NCBI GenBank assembly: GCA_001822655.1
Contig: MHRX01000008.1
Coordinates: 1 to 19,857 of the forward strand
From: Candidatus Taylorbacteria bacterium RIFCSPLOWO2_01_FULL_45_15b
GTDB lineage: Bacteria > Patescibacteriota > Minisyncoccia > Phycocordibacterales > 01-FULL-45-15b
Direction: 5' to 3'
DNA length: 19,857 nt
Positions 5,038 to 11,935 of the stretch are shown here, in pieces (position 1 is the first letter of the stretch; every line of letters begins with the position of its first letter). The notes under the pieces are model-generated. The model had not been told where the DNA came from and did no database searches. It was given only the letters and a program-made list of their open reading frames with translations. The translations under genes and the position numbers were made by a program.

Positions 5038-6279
5038 ATGAAAAAAATTCTTGAGCGGTATATTGATGTAAAAAAAGTTTCGACAACCATCGGAATGGTT
5101 ATTCTCGGAACCTTGATTATTGTTATTGGTTTGCAAACCTACGTAAATTATCAAAATCGTACATTGGCAGGAAAACAGGCGGAGCTTTTTCTTTCTGGCA
5201 TGATCGCCGATAGTTTGAACGCTGAGAGTGCGACAAAGGAAGATACAAAGGGTAAATATGTTCAGACTGGGGCACAGATCTCAAGCGAGCTTGGATCGGG
5301 AAAAGGGGAGAGTACGGAAATTGTTGACCCTAACGCAACGGATGTATGCCTAGGCGCGAAGCACTCTGATTTTTCCTGTTATGACGAGTTGTTTAAGAAT
5401 CTAACAAACGAAAAGGGGAGTGCGGCATCTTTCGGGCTTTTGCGAAAAATTTATCCGATAAACGACTATGTTCGTTCACAATGCCACCCAATTACTCATG
5501 TCATCGGACGAACCGCGGCGCTTTTGTATCCTACGGCCGCCGAAGCTTACAAATATGGCGATAGCTACTGTTGGTCCGGGTATTATCATGGAGTCCTTGA
5601 AACAATGGTGTTCAAGATTGGTTATGAAAATCTCTCCAAATCATTAAATGATATCTGTGCTCCGCTCGAACAGGCACGAAAATATTCATTTGACCATTTT
5701 AATTGCGTCCATGGACTGGGTCACGGCGTCATGGCGGTCTACGGGGACGATCTCTTTGAATCCCTCAAAGCCTGCGATGCACTCACCGACTGGTGGAATC
5801 GCTCCTCTTGCTGGGGAGGAGTGTTTATGGAAAATGTCATCGTTGATAACACATACCACAATTCAAGATTTTTAAAACCGGAGGACCCGCACTACCCATG
5901 TAATGCTGTTGGAGACGCATATAAGCAGACATGCTACCTAATGCAGACTTCGTACATGTTGAAAGTCAATAATCAGGATTTTGACAAGGTATTTGCTCTC
6001 TGTAGCCAGACGGAAGACGCGTATAAAAATACCTGTTATCAAAGTCTCGGTCGTGATGCTTCGGGAGGAAGTTTGAGCGAGGTTGCCCCGACGGTCGCCA
6101 AATGTTCTTACGGAGACGACACCAACCAAATATCAAATTGTATTATCGGAGCGTCAAAAGATTTCGTGTCTTATTTTCACGGCACGTCTGAAGCGAGAGA
6201 ATTTTGCAAAGCATGGGCTGATCCAAAATTACGAGAAGTATGCGATTCGACAGTTACCGCTTATGCGCAAGTATTGTAG
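5038..6279 (+). CDS. Membrane-anchored Cys/His-rich extracytoplasmic protein, unknown function
   Basis: 413 residues. A basic N-terminus is followed by one hydrophobic segment (about 18-35, IGMVILGTLIIVIGL), so the rest should face outward as a type II anchored protein. After a low-complexity linker (about 60-100) comes a domain with about 16 cysteines and conserved-looking histidines: SQCHPITHVIGR (147-158), YCWSGYYHGVLE (177-188) and FNCVHGLGHGVM (221-232). Paired cysteines spaced like helical hairpins follow (LCSQTEDAYKNTCYQSLGRD). The CxHGxGHG motif suggests metal or heme binding, and the cysteines suggest disulfides; both are inference. I do not recognise a named family. The gene stands alone, with a terminator at 6337. 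Confidence 0.85.
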   Translation: MKKILERYIDVKKVSTTIGMVILGTLIIVIGLQTYVNYQNRTLAGKQAELFLSGMIADSLNAESATKEDTKGKYVQTGAQISSELGSGKGESTEIVDPNATDVCLGAKHSDFSCYDELFKNLTNEKGSAASFGLLRKIYPINDYVRSQCHPITHVIGRTAALLYPTAAEAYKYGDSYCWSGYYHGVLETMVFKIGYENLSKSLNDICAPLEQARKYSFDHFNCVHGLGHGVMAVYGDDLFESLKACDALTDWWNRSSCWGGVFMENVIVDNTYHNSRFLKPEDPHYPCNAVGDAYKQTCYLMQTSYMLKVNNQDFDKVFALCSQTEDAYKNTCYQSLGRDASGGSLSEVAPTVAKCSYGDDTNQISNCIIGASKDFVSYFHGTSEAREFCKAWADPKLREVCDSTVTAYAQVL

Positions 6280-6336
6280 AAGCTTAAGTAAGAGAGAACA
6301 AAGTGTCAGAAAATTTTGACAGATTGAAACATGAGG

Positions 6337-6362
6337 GAGCCTTGACGGTAGAAGGCTCTTTT
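6337..6362 (+). terminator. Intrinsic terminator after the Cys/His-rich gene
   Basis: GAGCCTT (6337-6343) pairs with AAGGCTC (6352-6358) and is followed by TTTT. It lies 58 bp after the stop codon and 21 bp before the next start. Confidence 0.7.
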
Positions 6363-6382
6363 GCGAGATTATTCTGATAATA

Positions 6383-6664
6383 ATGGAAAAGAGATTCACT
6401 CGTAACATCGAAGATTTTGTTTGCGGCCACTGTGGAAAAGTTGTGAGAGGGAATGGTTATACGAATCATTGCTCCATTTGTCTCTGGTCAAAACATGTTG
6501 ACGTGAATCCGGGCGACAGGGCAGATACGTGCGGAGGGTTAATGAGCCCAGTCCGATATGAAAAGAAGCATGGAGAGATGAAGGTAATTCATGTCTGCGA
6601 AATATGCGCTTTTGAACGACCGAACGTACTTGGTCCCCACGATACGATTGTGCCGCTTCTGTAA
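6383..6664 (+). CDS. RNHCP domain-containing protein
   Basis: A 93-residue zinc-ribbon-like protein. FVCGHCGKVV (12-21) is followed by TNHCSICLWSKHVDVNPGDRADTCGGLMSP, which matches the RNHCP family pattern (RNHCPxCLxSxHVDxxPGDRxxxCxGxMxP) except that the Arg of RNHCP is Thr here. It ends with a second cysteine pair, HVCEICAF. Four CxxC-like pairs suggest one or two bound zinc ions. Length is typical of stand-alone members. The molecular function of the family is not established; a nucleic-acid role is only a guess. The ATG follows GATAATA directly, with no Shine-Dalgarno. Confidence 0.88.
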   Translation: MEKRFTRNIEDFVCGHCGKVVRGNGYTNHCSICLWSKHVDVNPGDRADTCGGLMSPVRYEKKHGEMKVIHVCEICAFERPNVLGPHDTIVPLL

Positions 6665-6732
6665 ATTTTCATTTATTCTTCACGCAGAATATTAAACCTC
6701 TCGCTCTCGGAGGACGATTGGGCGAGCAAATA

Positions 6733-7899
6733 CTACTGCGATAGGGAAGAGACAAGTTTTGCGGTAAGGGCTGGAGCGACGTCCTTCACGAAGCGGTTCG
6801 CGGCCTCGTGGAGATTGCCTTCTAGAAATGTTTTTAATTCGAATCCGGAATTCGCTTTGAAACTTCGCGCAATATGAAGCGGCGTTATAGCGCCTAAAAG
6901 TCGCTCATTCGTTGTTGCCGCGTCAGTTACTGTAACGACGAGGCCCGCTATCTCGCCCGCCGCGTTCATGACCGCGCCGCCGGAAGATCCCTTTTGCGCC
7001 AAGATCGAGCCAGAAAGTTCAAGGAATTCATTGTGCTCGCCGTCAAAACTATAGACATCATTTACTTTCGCAAAAGAGGACGCGCTATAGAGATCTTTTG
7101 CAATTGCAATTCCTCCAAGAAACCCTGCTGGGTATGCCACAATAAGCACCTCGTCTCCTTTTGCTATTTCATCACCAAGGGCAAGTGGCATTGCCGCGAA
7201 AGAAGAGGGAAGTTTTTCATTTGTGTCTGTTTTGCCATCAACAAGAAGGAGCGCGTAATCATCCTCCCCGGTACCTCGCGGGTTTGTTTCGATTAAATTT
7301 GTTGGATTTGCATGAACCCACGACGGTGGAAGGTACAGCAACTTTGCCGTGTAAAGAGAGCGGGCTGGATTTCCCGTCCTGACAGTGCATGTTGTGTATT
7401 CAGGAGTCGGGTAGTCTTTTATAAGCAGGCTTTGACCAATGTGGGCGTTTGTGAGTATGACGCCGCGATTATTTATGATGATCCCGGAACCGGTGATCGA
7501 ACGCACGACGGAATTATTTGTGCTGATGCACAAGATATTTACGAGTGCCGCTCTTGTGTCTGCGTTTATACTTTCAAAATTGGCGACTGCGCTTTTTGTA
7601 GGTGCTGGTTGTTCAATTTCAGGAGTAAGTGCCGCAGGGGGTGCTACGGGTTTGATGGTTATGGGTGAATTGATTGAAGGAGTGGGTGGTGCAATAGCCT
7701 TTGGAGGAGAGGAGGGAGTGGTGGTAGCATCCACAGCTTTTTTTGGAATTTCTAAGTGTGTCAATCGCTCAAAAACATCCTCATCAACGGCTGGTAGCTC
7801 TCTCATAGTCAAGAGCTTTGTTTTGGGCATTGTAGCAATAGAAAGACTTGCCACCACGATAAAAAATTTTGTAATAAGAGACGTAAACACATTTTGCAT
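6733..7899 (-). CDS. Secreted or membrane-anchored trypsin-like serine protease
   Basis: 388 residues. An N-terminal hydrophobic stretch (about 5-24) is a signal or anchor. A Pro/Thr/Ala-rich linker (about 57-105) leads to a chymotrypsin-fold domain: LTNAHIG (His153), GEDDYALLLV (Asp213 or Asp214) and KGSSGGAV (Ser306) form the triad in the right order and spacing. There is no PDZ domain, so it is not a full DegP/HtrA. Start choice: a perfect TATAAT on the minus strand (7898-7903) overlaps the ATG. If that is the promoter, the in-frame GTG at 7888-7890 is the real, leaderless start and the protein is three residues shorter. It is divergent from the HTH/LAGLIDADG-like gene at 7944, with a 44-bp shared promoter region. 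The protein likely acts outside the membrane on unknown substrates. Confidence 0.9.
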   Translation of the reverse strand: MQNVFTSLITKFFIVVASLSIATMPKTKLLTMRELPAVDEDVFERLTHLEIPKKAVDATTTPSSPPKAIAPPTPSINSPITIKPVAPPAALTPEIEQPAPTKSAVANFESINADTRAALVNILCISTNNSVVRSITGSGIIINNRGVILTNAHIGQSLLIKDYPTPEYTTCTVRTGNPARSLYTAKLLYLPPSWVHANPTNLIETNPRGTGEDDYALLLVDGKTDTNEKLPSSFAAMPLALGDEIAKGDEVLIVAYPAGFLGGIAIAKDLYSASSFAKVNDVYSFDGEHNEFLELSGSILAQKGSSGGAVMNAAGEIAGLVVTVTDAATTNERLLGAITPLHIARSFKANSGFELKTFLEGNLHEAANRFVKDVAPALTAKLVSSLSQ

Positions 7900-7943
7900 T
7901 ATACACGTACTTACATTGATAAATAAAGCTGAACACTTATTAT
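7898..7943. promoter_or_regulatory. Divergent promoter region of the protease and HTH/LAGLIDADG-like genes
   Basis: Minus strand: TATAAT at 7898-7903 for the protease. Plus strand: TTGATA (7916-7921), 16-bp spacer, TATTAT (7938-7943), touching the ATG at 7944. This placement makes the downstream in-frame GTG at 7965 a possible true start for the HTH/LAGLIDADG-like gene. Confidence 0.5.
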
Positions 7944-8648
7944 ATGTATGATAGACTTATAAATGTGAAAAGCTTATCAATAAAAGAAAATGCAATAAAG
8001 CTTAGAAAAGAAGGTTTTTCATATGGTCTCATTAAAGAAAAAACCGGTGTTTCTAAGTCGACACTTAGTAATTGGCTTTGTGAATTAGATTACCTTCCAA
8101 ATCAAATAACTATTGAAAAGATTGGAAAAGCAAGAGCGGCATCTACCGCGGCAAAACAGAAATTAAAATTTGCGTCTATACAAGAAGCGCACAGACTTGC
8201 CGAAAAGGATATTGGTGACTTAAGAAAAAGAGATATTTTTATGCTTGGCCTAGGGTTGTATATCAGCGAGGGGACAAAGTCTTCAAGTGATATCAGGATA
8301 ATTAATTCTAATTCGGAAATAATCAATCTCGCTATTCGATGGTTTAGGGATGTCATCGGAATACCTCTGCATAATTTTCGAATGCGATTGCATCTCTATC
8401 CCGATAATAATGTTGAAGATTCCATTAGATTTTGGAGCACTACGACAAAAATACCGATAGTTCAATTTCAAAAAACACAAATTGATAGAAGAAAAAATAA
8501 AAAAATTTCAAAAAAAGGAAAACTTCCGTTCGGCACAGCTCATCTTAGTGTGAGAAGTGGTGGGAGTAAAAATCATGGTGTTTTTTTAGCACGGAAGATT
8601 GATGGCTGGATGAAGATCGCCTTAAAAAATAAGTTGTTTACAGAGTAG
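7944..8648 (+). CDS. HTH plus LAGLIDADG-like (homing-endonuclease-like) protein, copy 2
   Basis: 234 residues, homologous to the gene at 2432-3115. HTH at about 13-47 (NAIKLRKEGFSYGLIKEKTG, then VSKSTLSNWL). The core LGLGLYISEGTKSSSDIR (101-118) has the LAGLIDADG-like acidic residue at Glu109, the same number as in copy 1. It continues with INSNSEIINLAIRWF, RMRLHLY and DSIRFWSTTTKIP, all of which have counterparts in copy 1. Overall identity is low, so the two are not a recent duplication. The promoter of tRNA-Gly(UCC) is buried in its last codons and the tRNA begins 29 bp after the stop, the same arrangement as copy 1. DNA binding is likely; cleavage is inferred from the fold only. The true start may be GTG 7965. 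Confidence 0.7.
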   Translation: MYDRLINVKSLSIKENAIKLRKEGFSYGLIKEKTGVSKSTLSNWLCELDYLPNQITIEKIGKARAASTAAKQKLKFASIQEAHRLAEKDIGDLRKRDIFMLGLGLYISEGTKSSSDIRIINSNSEIINLAIRWFRDVIGIPLHNFRMRLHLYPDNNVEDSIRFWSTTTKIPIVQFQKTQIDRRKNKKISKKGKLPFGTAHLSVRSGGSKNHGVFLARKIDGWMKIALKNKLFTE

Positions 8649-8666
8649 GTGACTTCTCTATATAAT
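8637..8666 (+). promoter_or_regulatory. Promoter of tRNA-Gly(UCC)
   Basis: TTTACA (8637-8642), 18-bp spacer, TATAAT (8661-8666), with the tRNA starting at 8677. The -35 and the stop codon of the upstream gene (8646-8648) lie within 10 bp of each other. Confidence 0.7.
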
Positions 8667-8676
8667 GGGCGACATT

Positions 8677-8748
8677 GCGGGTGTAGTATAACGGCTATTA
8701 TGGGATCCTTCCAAGATTCAGACGCGGGTTCGACTCCCGCCACCCGCA
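8677..8748 (+). tRNA. tRNA-Gly (anticodon UCC)
   Basis: Acceptor GCGGGTG/CACCCGC, anticodon stem GGATC/GATTC with loop CTTCCAA (anticodon TCC), T stem GCGGG/CCCGC with loop TTCGACT, discriminator A, no encoded CCA. The D stem is weak (GTAT with one poor pair), so the gene may be slightly degenerate. Its 3' half is repeated and inverted in the array that follows. Confidence 0.92.
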
Positions 8749-8909
8749 TAAAAAGGAGCGAAGCGACTATTTTATGCGGGTGGAGAAAGCTGCCTGCGCA
8801 GCTTTCGTCGGGAGTCGAACGCCGCAGTCATGTTTTGCTAGTAAGCAAAACAGACGAGGCGGTGCCCAGACCAAAACGAGTAACGACGAGTTTTGAGTCG
8901 CGGGCGACT
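8734..8909 (+). repeat. tRNA-Gly(UCC)-derived array, unit B1 (176 bp)
   Basis: The tRNA strand GTTCGACTCCCG (8728-8739) has a perfect complement CGGGAGTCGAAC (8809-8820), and CCACCCGCATAAAA (8740-8753) pairs with TTTTATGCGGGTGG (8770-8783). Together they make a 26-bp stem closed by the 16-nt loop AGGAGCGAAGCGACTA. Between the two inverted segments sits a side hairpin, AAAGCTGC-CTGC-GCAGCTTT (8786-8805). Then come GTTTTGCT-AGTA-AGCAAAAC (8832-8851) and CAAAAC-GAGTAACGACGA-GTTTTG (8872-8895), flanked by GCCC/GGGC. The unit ends at a 36-bp direct repeat of the tRNA end plus the GCGAAGCGACTA loop. The layout is the same as units A1 and A2. Confidence 0.88.
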
Positions 8910-9024
8910 CTCCCGCCACCCGCATAAAAAGGAGCGAAGCGACTACATTGTGCGCGGATAGAAAGCGCGGGGCGCTTTCGTGGGACAATCGAAGCCCGAT
9001 TGAGTATATTTTATGAGATTGTCG
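8910..9024 (+). repeat. tRNA-Gly(UCC)-derived array, partial unit B2
   Basis: The first 36 bp (8910-8945) repeat 8734-8769 exactly, including the GCGAAGCGACTA loop. The rest is diverged: a hairpin AAAGCGC-GGG-GCGCTTT (8962-8978) in the position of the side hairpin, then GACAATC (8984-8990) with an inverted partner GATTGTC near 9017-9023. The third and fourth hairpins are missing, so the unit is truncated or decayed. No gene lies in this interval. Confidence 0.7.
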
Positions 9025-9083
9025 CAATATCCAATCAATGTACTTTTGCTGTTATTCCGTAAATATTGCATTATTACATTATC

Positions 9084-9323
9084 ATGGTACAGTCTAATAA
9101 GATTAAGTCTTATATGTCTAATAAATCTATTGAAAGCCCGATAACGGATAGTGATTTGCGCGAGGCGAAAGATCTTAGAATGCTAGTCTCTGCACATAGA
9201 AGAGTGAGGCTCGATAGATCTGTCGTCCAGGCTTTCAGGGATGAAAAAATAACTCGGCAGCAACTGAATGCCTATTTCCATCCTGAAGTTGATCTTTTGA
9301 AGCGTCTCCTTCGCGAAGCGTAA
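9084..9323 (+). CDS. Small hypothetical protein
   Basis: 79 residues from ATG 9084; a TTG at 9066 would add six. Charged and probably all-helical: ITDSDLREAKDLRMLVSAHRR, then VVQAFRDEKITRQQLNAYFH. No membrane segment, cysteine motif or signal peptide. I do not recognise a family. Codon-like composition and a terminator formed at its very end support it as real. There is no Shine-Dalgarno before the ATG. Confidence 0.6.
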   Translation: MVQSNKIKSYMSNKSIESPITDSDLREAKDLRMLVSAHRRVRLDRSVVQAFRDEKITRQQLNAYFHPEVDLLKRLLREA

Positions 9324-9336
9324 GCTTCGTTTTTTT
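9314..9336 (+). terminator. Intrinsic terminator overlapping the stop codon of the small hypothetical gene
   Basis: CGAAGC-GTAA-GCTTCG followed by seven T. The stop codon TAA (9321-9323) lies in the tetraloop, so the gene and its terminator overlap completely. Confidence 0.75.
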
Positions 9337-9353
9337 ATTTCCGCATCAGTGAG

Positions 9354-9444
9354 GACAATAATCCTAGTTATTGTCGAGCGATACCCGCCCGTACCGAACA
9401 GTACCCGCCAGAATGATTCTGATCGGGCTGGCGTTCGGGCGGGT
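9354..9444. repeat. Compound palindrome (REP-like) in a convergent intergenic region
   Basis: GACAATAA (9354-9361) pairs with TTATTGTC (9368-9375). Immediately after it is a long imperfect GC-rich hairpin: ACCCGCCC (9383-9390) with GGGCGGGT (9437-9444), GAAC (9396-9399) with GTTC (9433-9436), and GCCAG (9407-9411) with CTGGC (9428-9432), all nested. It lies between the ends of two convergent genes and may act as a bidirectional terminator or be a mobile palindromic repeat. There is no T-tract. Confidence 0.6.
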
Positions 9445-9503
9445 GCCCCGGGGTTTAATACCTTTTATTATCATTTCCAGGTGAGCGACGACGACAAGCC
9501 TAC

Positions 9504-10361
9504 TTATAGTTTGAGAGGAATGCCAGAGTTTTTTATAGCGAGGACGAGTCCCCTAAAAGCGGGATTCGACAAAATGGTACGGTTTCGGAGTTCATCTTTT
9601 TGGATTTTTTTCTCTATCATAACGCCTTCCAAAACAGCGATACCTTCAGAAAACTGTTCCGCCAGCGCCCTGTTCTTTTTTGCCGCGTAGTCGCCGTATG
9701 AGGCAAATTGCAACATCAATTCTGCGTAAAGCATTTTAATGACAGGATCTTTTTCCAGCGCACGCTGGTTCAGCGCCTGATCCCTCTCCATTGTGGCGAT
9801 GCGCAAAGCAGAAGCCATGTCCGTTGCTATAACAACCTTCGGGAGCTGTTTAAGCGGACCAACAAAGGTATTTCCCCCGTGATCAGACATGAAATACTTA
9901 ACATTTGAAAGGGTTCCTTGATCGATGTCCTTTTTGATTCCTCTTATTTTTTTTACAATCTCATCTGACTCAACACTCGAGGTGAAATCAGCTCCGAGGA
10001 CGAATCGATAAGGATTATTTTTTTCTGCACTTTGTCCATGAAGTATCTCAATCACTGCGTCATTGTATTTATTCGTCACATCATCATATTCTGAAAGAAG
10101 CACTGAATTTGCCTTCTCACCAAAGATTCTCGCACCTCCGGTAATGTTTTTGTGAAGAGCAATCTCGGCAAGAACTCCGGTTTCATTGCTTTCTCCTTTC
10201 CACCCGGCCTTTATTGTTTCAACGGTGATTAGATCTCTCTCTATTTCATCGTCGGGGTATATTCCTTTGCCGATGAATTGTTGAAGTTTCAGCCGCATTT
10301 GATCACGCTCTTGTTTTGCGGCTTCTACTTCAGTTCTAAATTCAAAAGATTCTCCTCGCAT
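9504..10361 (-). CDS. Hypothetical cytoplasmic protein
   Basis: 285 residues, no signal peptide or membrane segment. The N-terminal part is a predicted helix (about 1-30, EFRTEVEAAKQERDQMRLKL). A mixed alpha/beta middle contains VKYFMSDHGGNTFVGPL and KVVIATDMASALRIA (about 150-190), and the C-terminus is helical and charged (about 190-260). I do not recognise a family and propose no function. The start is supported by a minus-strand TATAAT (10368-10373) exactly 6 nt before the ATG, so the mRNA is probably leaderless. Confidence 0.75.
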   Translation of the reverse strand: MRGESFEFRTEVEAAKQERDQMRLKLQQFIGKGIYPDDEIERDLITVETIKAGWKGESNETGVLAEIALHKNITGGARIFGEKANSVLLSEYDDVTNKYNDAVIEILHGQSAEKNNPYRFVLGADFTSSVESDEIVKKIRGIKKDIDQGTLSNVKYFMSDHGGNTFVGPLKQLPKVVIATDMASALRIATMERDQALNQRALEKDPVIKMLYAELMLQFASYGDYAAKKNRALAEQFSEGIAVLEGVMIEKKIQKDELRNRTILSNPAFRGLVLAIKNSGIPLKL

Positions 10362-10367
10362 TGCGAA

Positions 10368-10373
10368 ATTATA
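10368..10373 (-). promoter_or_regulatory. -10 box of the hypothetical gene at 9504-10361
   Basis: TATAAT on the minus strand followed by TTCGCA and then the ATG. A weak -35-like TGGACG lies 16 bp upstream. Confidence 0.6.
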
Positions 10374-10410
10374 CCCTAGGAACTATTTGCGTCCACTATT
10401 TAGTAATTAG

Positions 10411-10440
10411 CACAAAACCCGCCGTACGGCGGGGTTTGTG
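10411..10440 (-). terminator. Terminator of the HU gene
   Basis: CACAAA, ACCCGCC and their mirror make a 30-bp near-perfect palindrome centred on GTAC. On the minus strand it ends GGCGGGTTTTGTG, a strong stem with a short T run, 20 bp after the HU stop codon. Confidence 0.65.
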
Positions 10441-10459
10441 AGATGAAATAAAATAAAGA

Positions 10460-10732
10460 TTATTTAACCGCATCTTTCAAAGCCTTTGCGGCTCTGAATT
10501 TCGGTACCTTCATAGCGGGCACCGTAAGTGACTCACCTGTTCGAGGATTTCGAGCCTGTCGAGCGGCGCGCTGTTTTACTGAAAAAATACCGAGGCCTGC
10601 GATTGATACTTCCTCGCCTTTTTTCATCGTGTTAACGATTGAATCAATCATCGCATCTACGGCTTGTTCAGCTTGTACCTTCGTACCACCGAGAATCTGG
10701 TGCACTGCATCAGCAATTCCTTGTTTGTTCAT
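10460..10732 (-). CDS. hup: DNA-binding protein HU
   Basis: A 90-residue HU/IHF-family nucleoid protein that bends DNA as a dimer. MNKQGIADAVHQILGGTKVQAEQAVDAM is the helical dimerisation part. EEVSIAGLGIFSVKQRAARQARNP (about 40-63) contains the GxGxF strand and the flexible arm with the RNP motif, and TVPAMKVPKFRAAKALKDAVK is the usual C-terminus. Length is standard. Nothing in the sequence argues for IHF subunits. No Shine-Dalgarno; TATAAA about 15-20 nt upstream may be the -10. It stands alone with its own terminator. Confidence 0.95.
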   Translation of the reverse strand: MNKQGIADAVHQILGGTKVQAEQAVDAMIDSIVNTMKKGEEVSIAGLGIFSVKQRAARQARNPRTGESLTVPAMKVPKFRAAKALKDAVK

Positions 10733-10870
10733 TTTTTCTATAAAAAATTACTTTTATAACATTCGACCACTCCTCTGGAAAGCAGGTAGCTCGCCAGTAA
10801 CCTAACAATGATTATATATGAGGCCATTTTTTCGGCAATTTGCACTGTGGAAGCGCACCATATTGAAGAG

Positions 10871-10924
10871 TTTGTCAAAAAAAACCTATTTGTATTGACA
10901 AAAAGGCATAAAACATTATATAAT
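10871..10924 (+). promoter_or_regulatory. Promoter with overlapping inverted repeat upstream of the small membrane-protein operon
   Basis: Consensus TTGACA (10895-10900), 18-bp spacer, TATAAT (10919-10924). An 8-bp perfect inverted repeat, TTTGTCAA (10871-10878) and TTGACAAA (10895-10902), covers the -35 and could be an operator. Confidence 0.7.
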
Positions 10925-10966
10925 AACTAACAGATATTGATTCTAACTCGAACCAAGGAAATTGAA

Positions 10967-11224
10967 ATGAATAAAACTTCCTCATCACTTTGGAATATTC
11001 AGTACAAGATTGCTTTTTTCGTCTTGTTTCTTGTCGGCGCAATGTTTAGCGTGGTTTCGGTATGGTTGTTTCTCGTGGCGCATCTAATCGCTGGAGTTGT
11101 AGCCTATCAGAATCTCGGACGTCCCAACGCATTCCGAAGCTGGAACATGCCGAAAACGGGCGCATTAAGCGCCTGTTCAACGCTCGGATTCGCGGCTCTT
11201 GCTGCGGTGGCTTGGAGACGGTGA
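10967..11224 (+). CDS. Small membrane protein, unknown function
   Basis: 85 residues from ATG 10967, chosen because AAGGAA (10955-10960) sits six bases upstream; an in-frame TTG at 10937 has no such site. A hydrophobic stretch at about 15-47 probably crosses the membrane twice, and another (about 65-82, GALSACSTLGFAALAAVAW) follows a basic loop, so two or three membrane segments. The next gene starts 16 bp later on the same strand, which suggests an operon. I do not recognise the family. Confidence 0.7.
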   Translation: MNKTSSSLWNIQYKIAFFVLFLVGAMFSVVSVWLFLVAHLIAGVVAYQNLGRPNAFRSWNMPKTGALSACSTLGFAALAAVAWRR

Positions 11225-11240
11225 CACATAGAGAGGATTA

Positions 11241-11810
11241 TTGAAAACTTTTTTTCTGATAGCAGGGGTAGTGGCGGCTCTGCCATGCTACTACTTCCTC
11301 ATTCGAGGGATACTCGACCCCAAAGAAAAAACGGAGCAAAGTATGGCAACGTGGGTTCTGTGGGGTATTCTCGACGCGCTGACGCTCTGGAGTGTTCGCG
11401 AACAAGAAGGTAATTGGCCTATCTTGGCACTTTACGTCCTCGGCAACATATCGGTCTCGATCGCACTTCTCTACACAAGACAATTTTCTTGGACAAGCTT
11501 TGAAAACTTTATAGTATTCCTCGTCCTCGGATGTCTCGTGTTTAGGCATTTTGGCGGGCCCATATGGCTGACAGGTGCTGGTACCACCGCGGTCGCCCTT
11601 GCGACACTGCCCCAGATTAGGGACAGCTGGATCAAACCAAATCCTGAAACCGTCTCTATTTGGTGGGGCTTCACCATTGCAAATGTCCTGTCTTTTCTCG
11701 GTGGCAAAGATTGGTCCATCGAGGAGAGACTGTACCCTGGTGTCTGCGTAGTGCTGTGCCTTACTTTGGTCATTGCAAATAAGCGGCACAAGAAAAACCC
11801 CGGCATCTAA
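11241..11810 (+). CDS. Multi-spanning membrane protein, possibly PQ-loop-like
   Basis: 189 residues starting at TTG 11241, supported by GAGAGG five bases upstream. About six or seven hydrophobic segments. TLPQIRDSWIKPNPETVSIW (about 142-161) resembles a PQ-loop repeat (PQ followed by a basic loop and SxxxW), and an earlier FLIRGILDPKEKTEQSMATW with a following helix has the same shape. This suggests a two-repeat SWEET/PQ-loop-type carrier, but the resemblance is short, so the substrate is unknown. It forms a two-gene operon with the preceding small membrane protein and ends at a strong terminator. Confidence 0.7.
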   Translation: MKTFFLIAGVVAALPCYYFLIRGILDPKEKTEQSMATWVLWGILDALTLWSVREQEGNWPILALYVLGNISVSIALLYTRQFSWTSFENFIVFLVLGCLVFRHFGGPIWLTGAGTTAVALATLPQIRDSWIKPNPETVSIWWGFTIANVLSFLGGKDWSIEERLYPGVCVVLCLTLVIANKRHKKNPGI

Positions 11811-11820
11811 ACATTTTGAA

Positions 11821-11849
11821 ACCGAGTCTCACATGAGACTCGGTTTTTT
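11821..11849 (+). terminator. Intrinsic terminator of the membrane-protein operon
   Basis: ACCGAGTCTC-ACAT-GAGACTCGGT, a perfect 10-bp stem with a tetraloop, followed by a run of T. Confidence 0.9.
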
Positions 11850-11935
11850 CTTTCGGAGTCTCGAAATTTATCGTCAGTTAGAAATTGCTTGCGTGAGGAT
11901 AAAAAGTGTGTTATTTTTCAACGCGGAGGTAAAAA

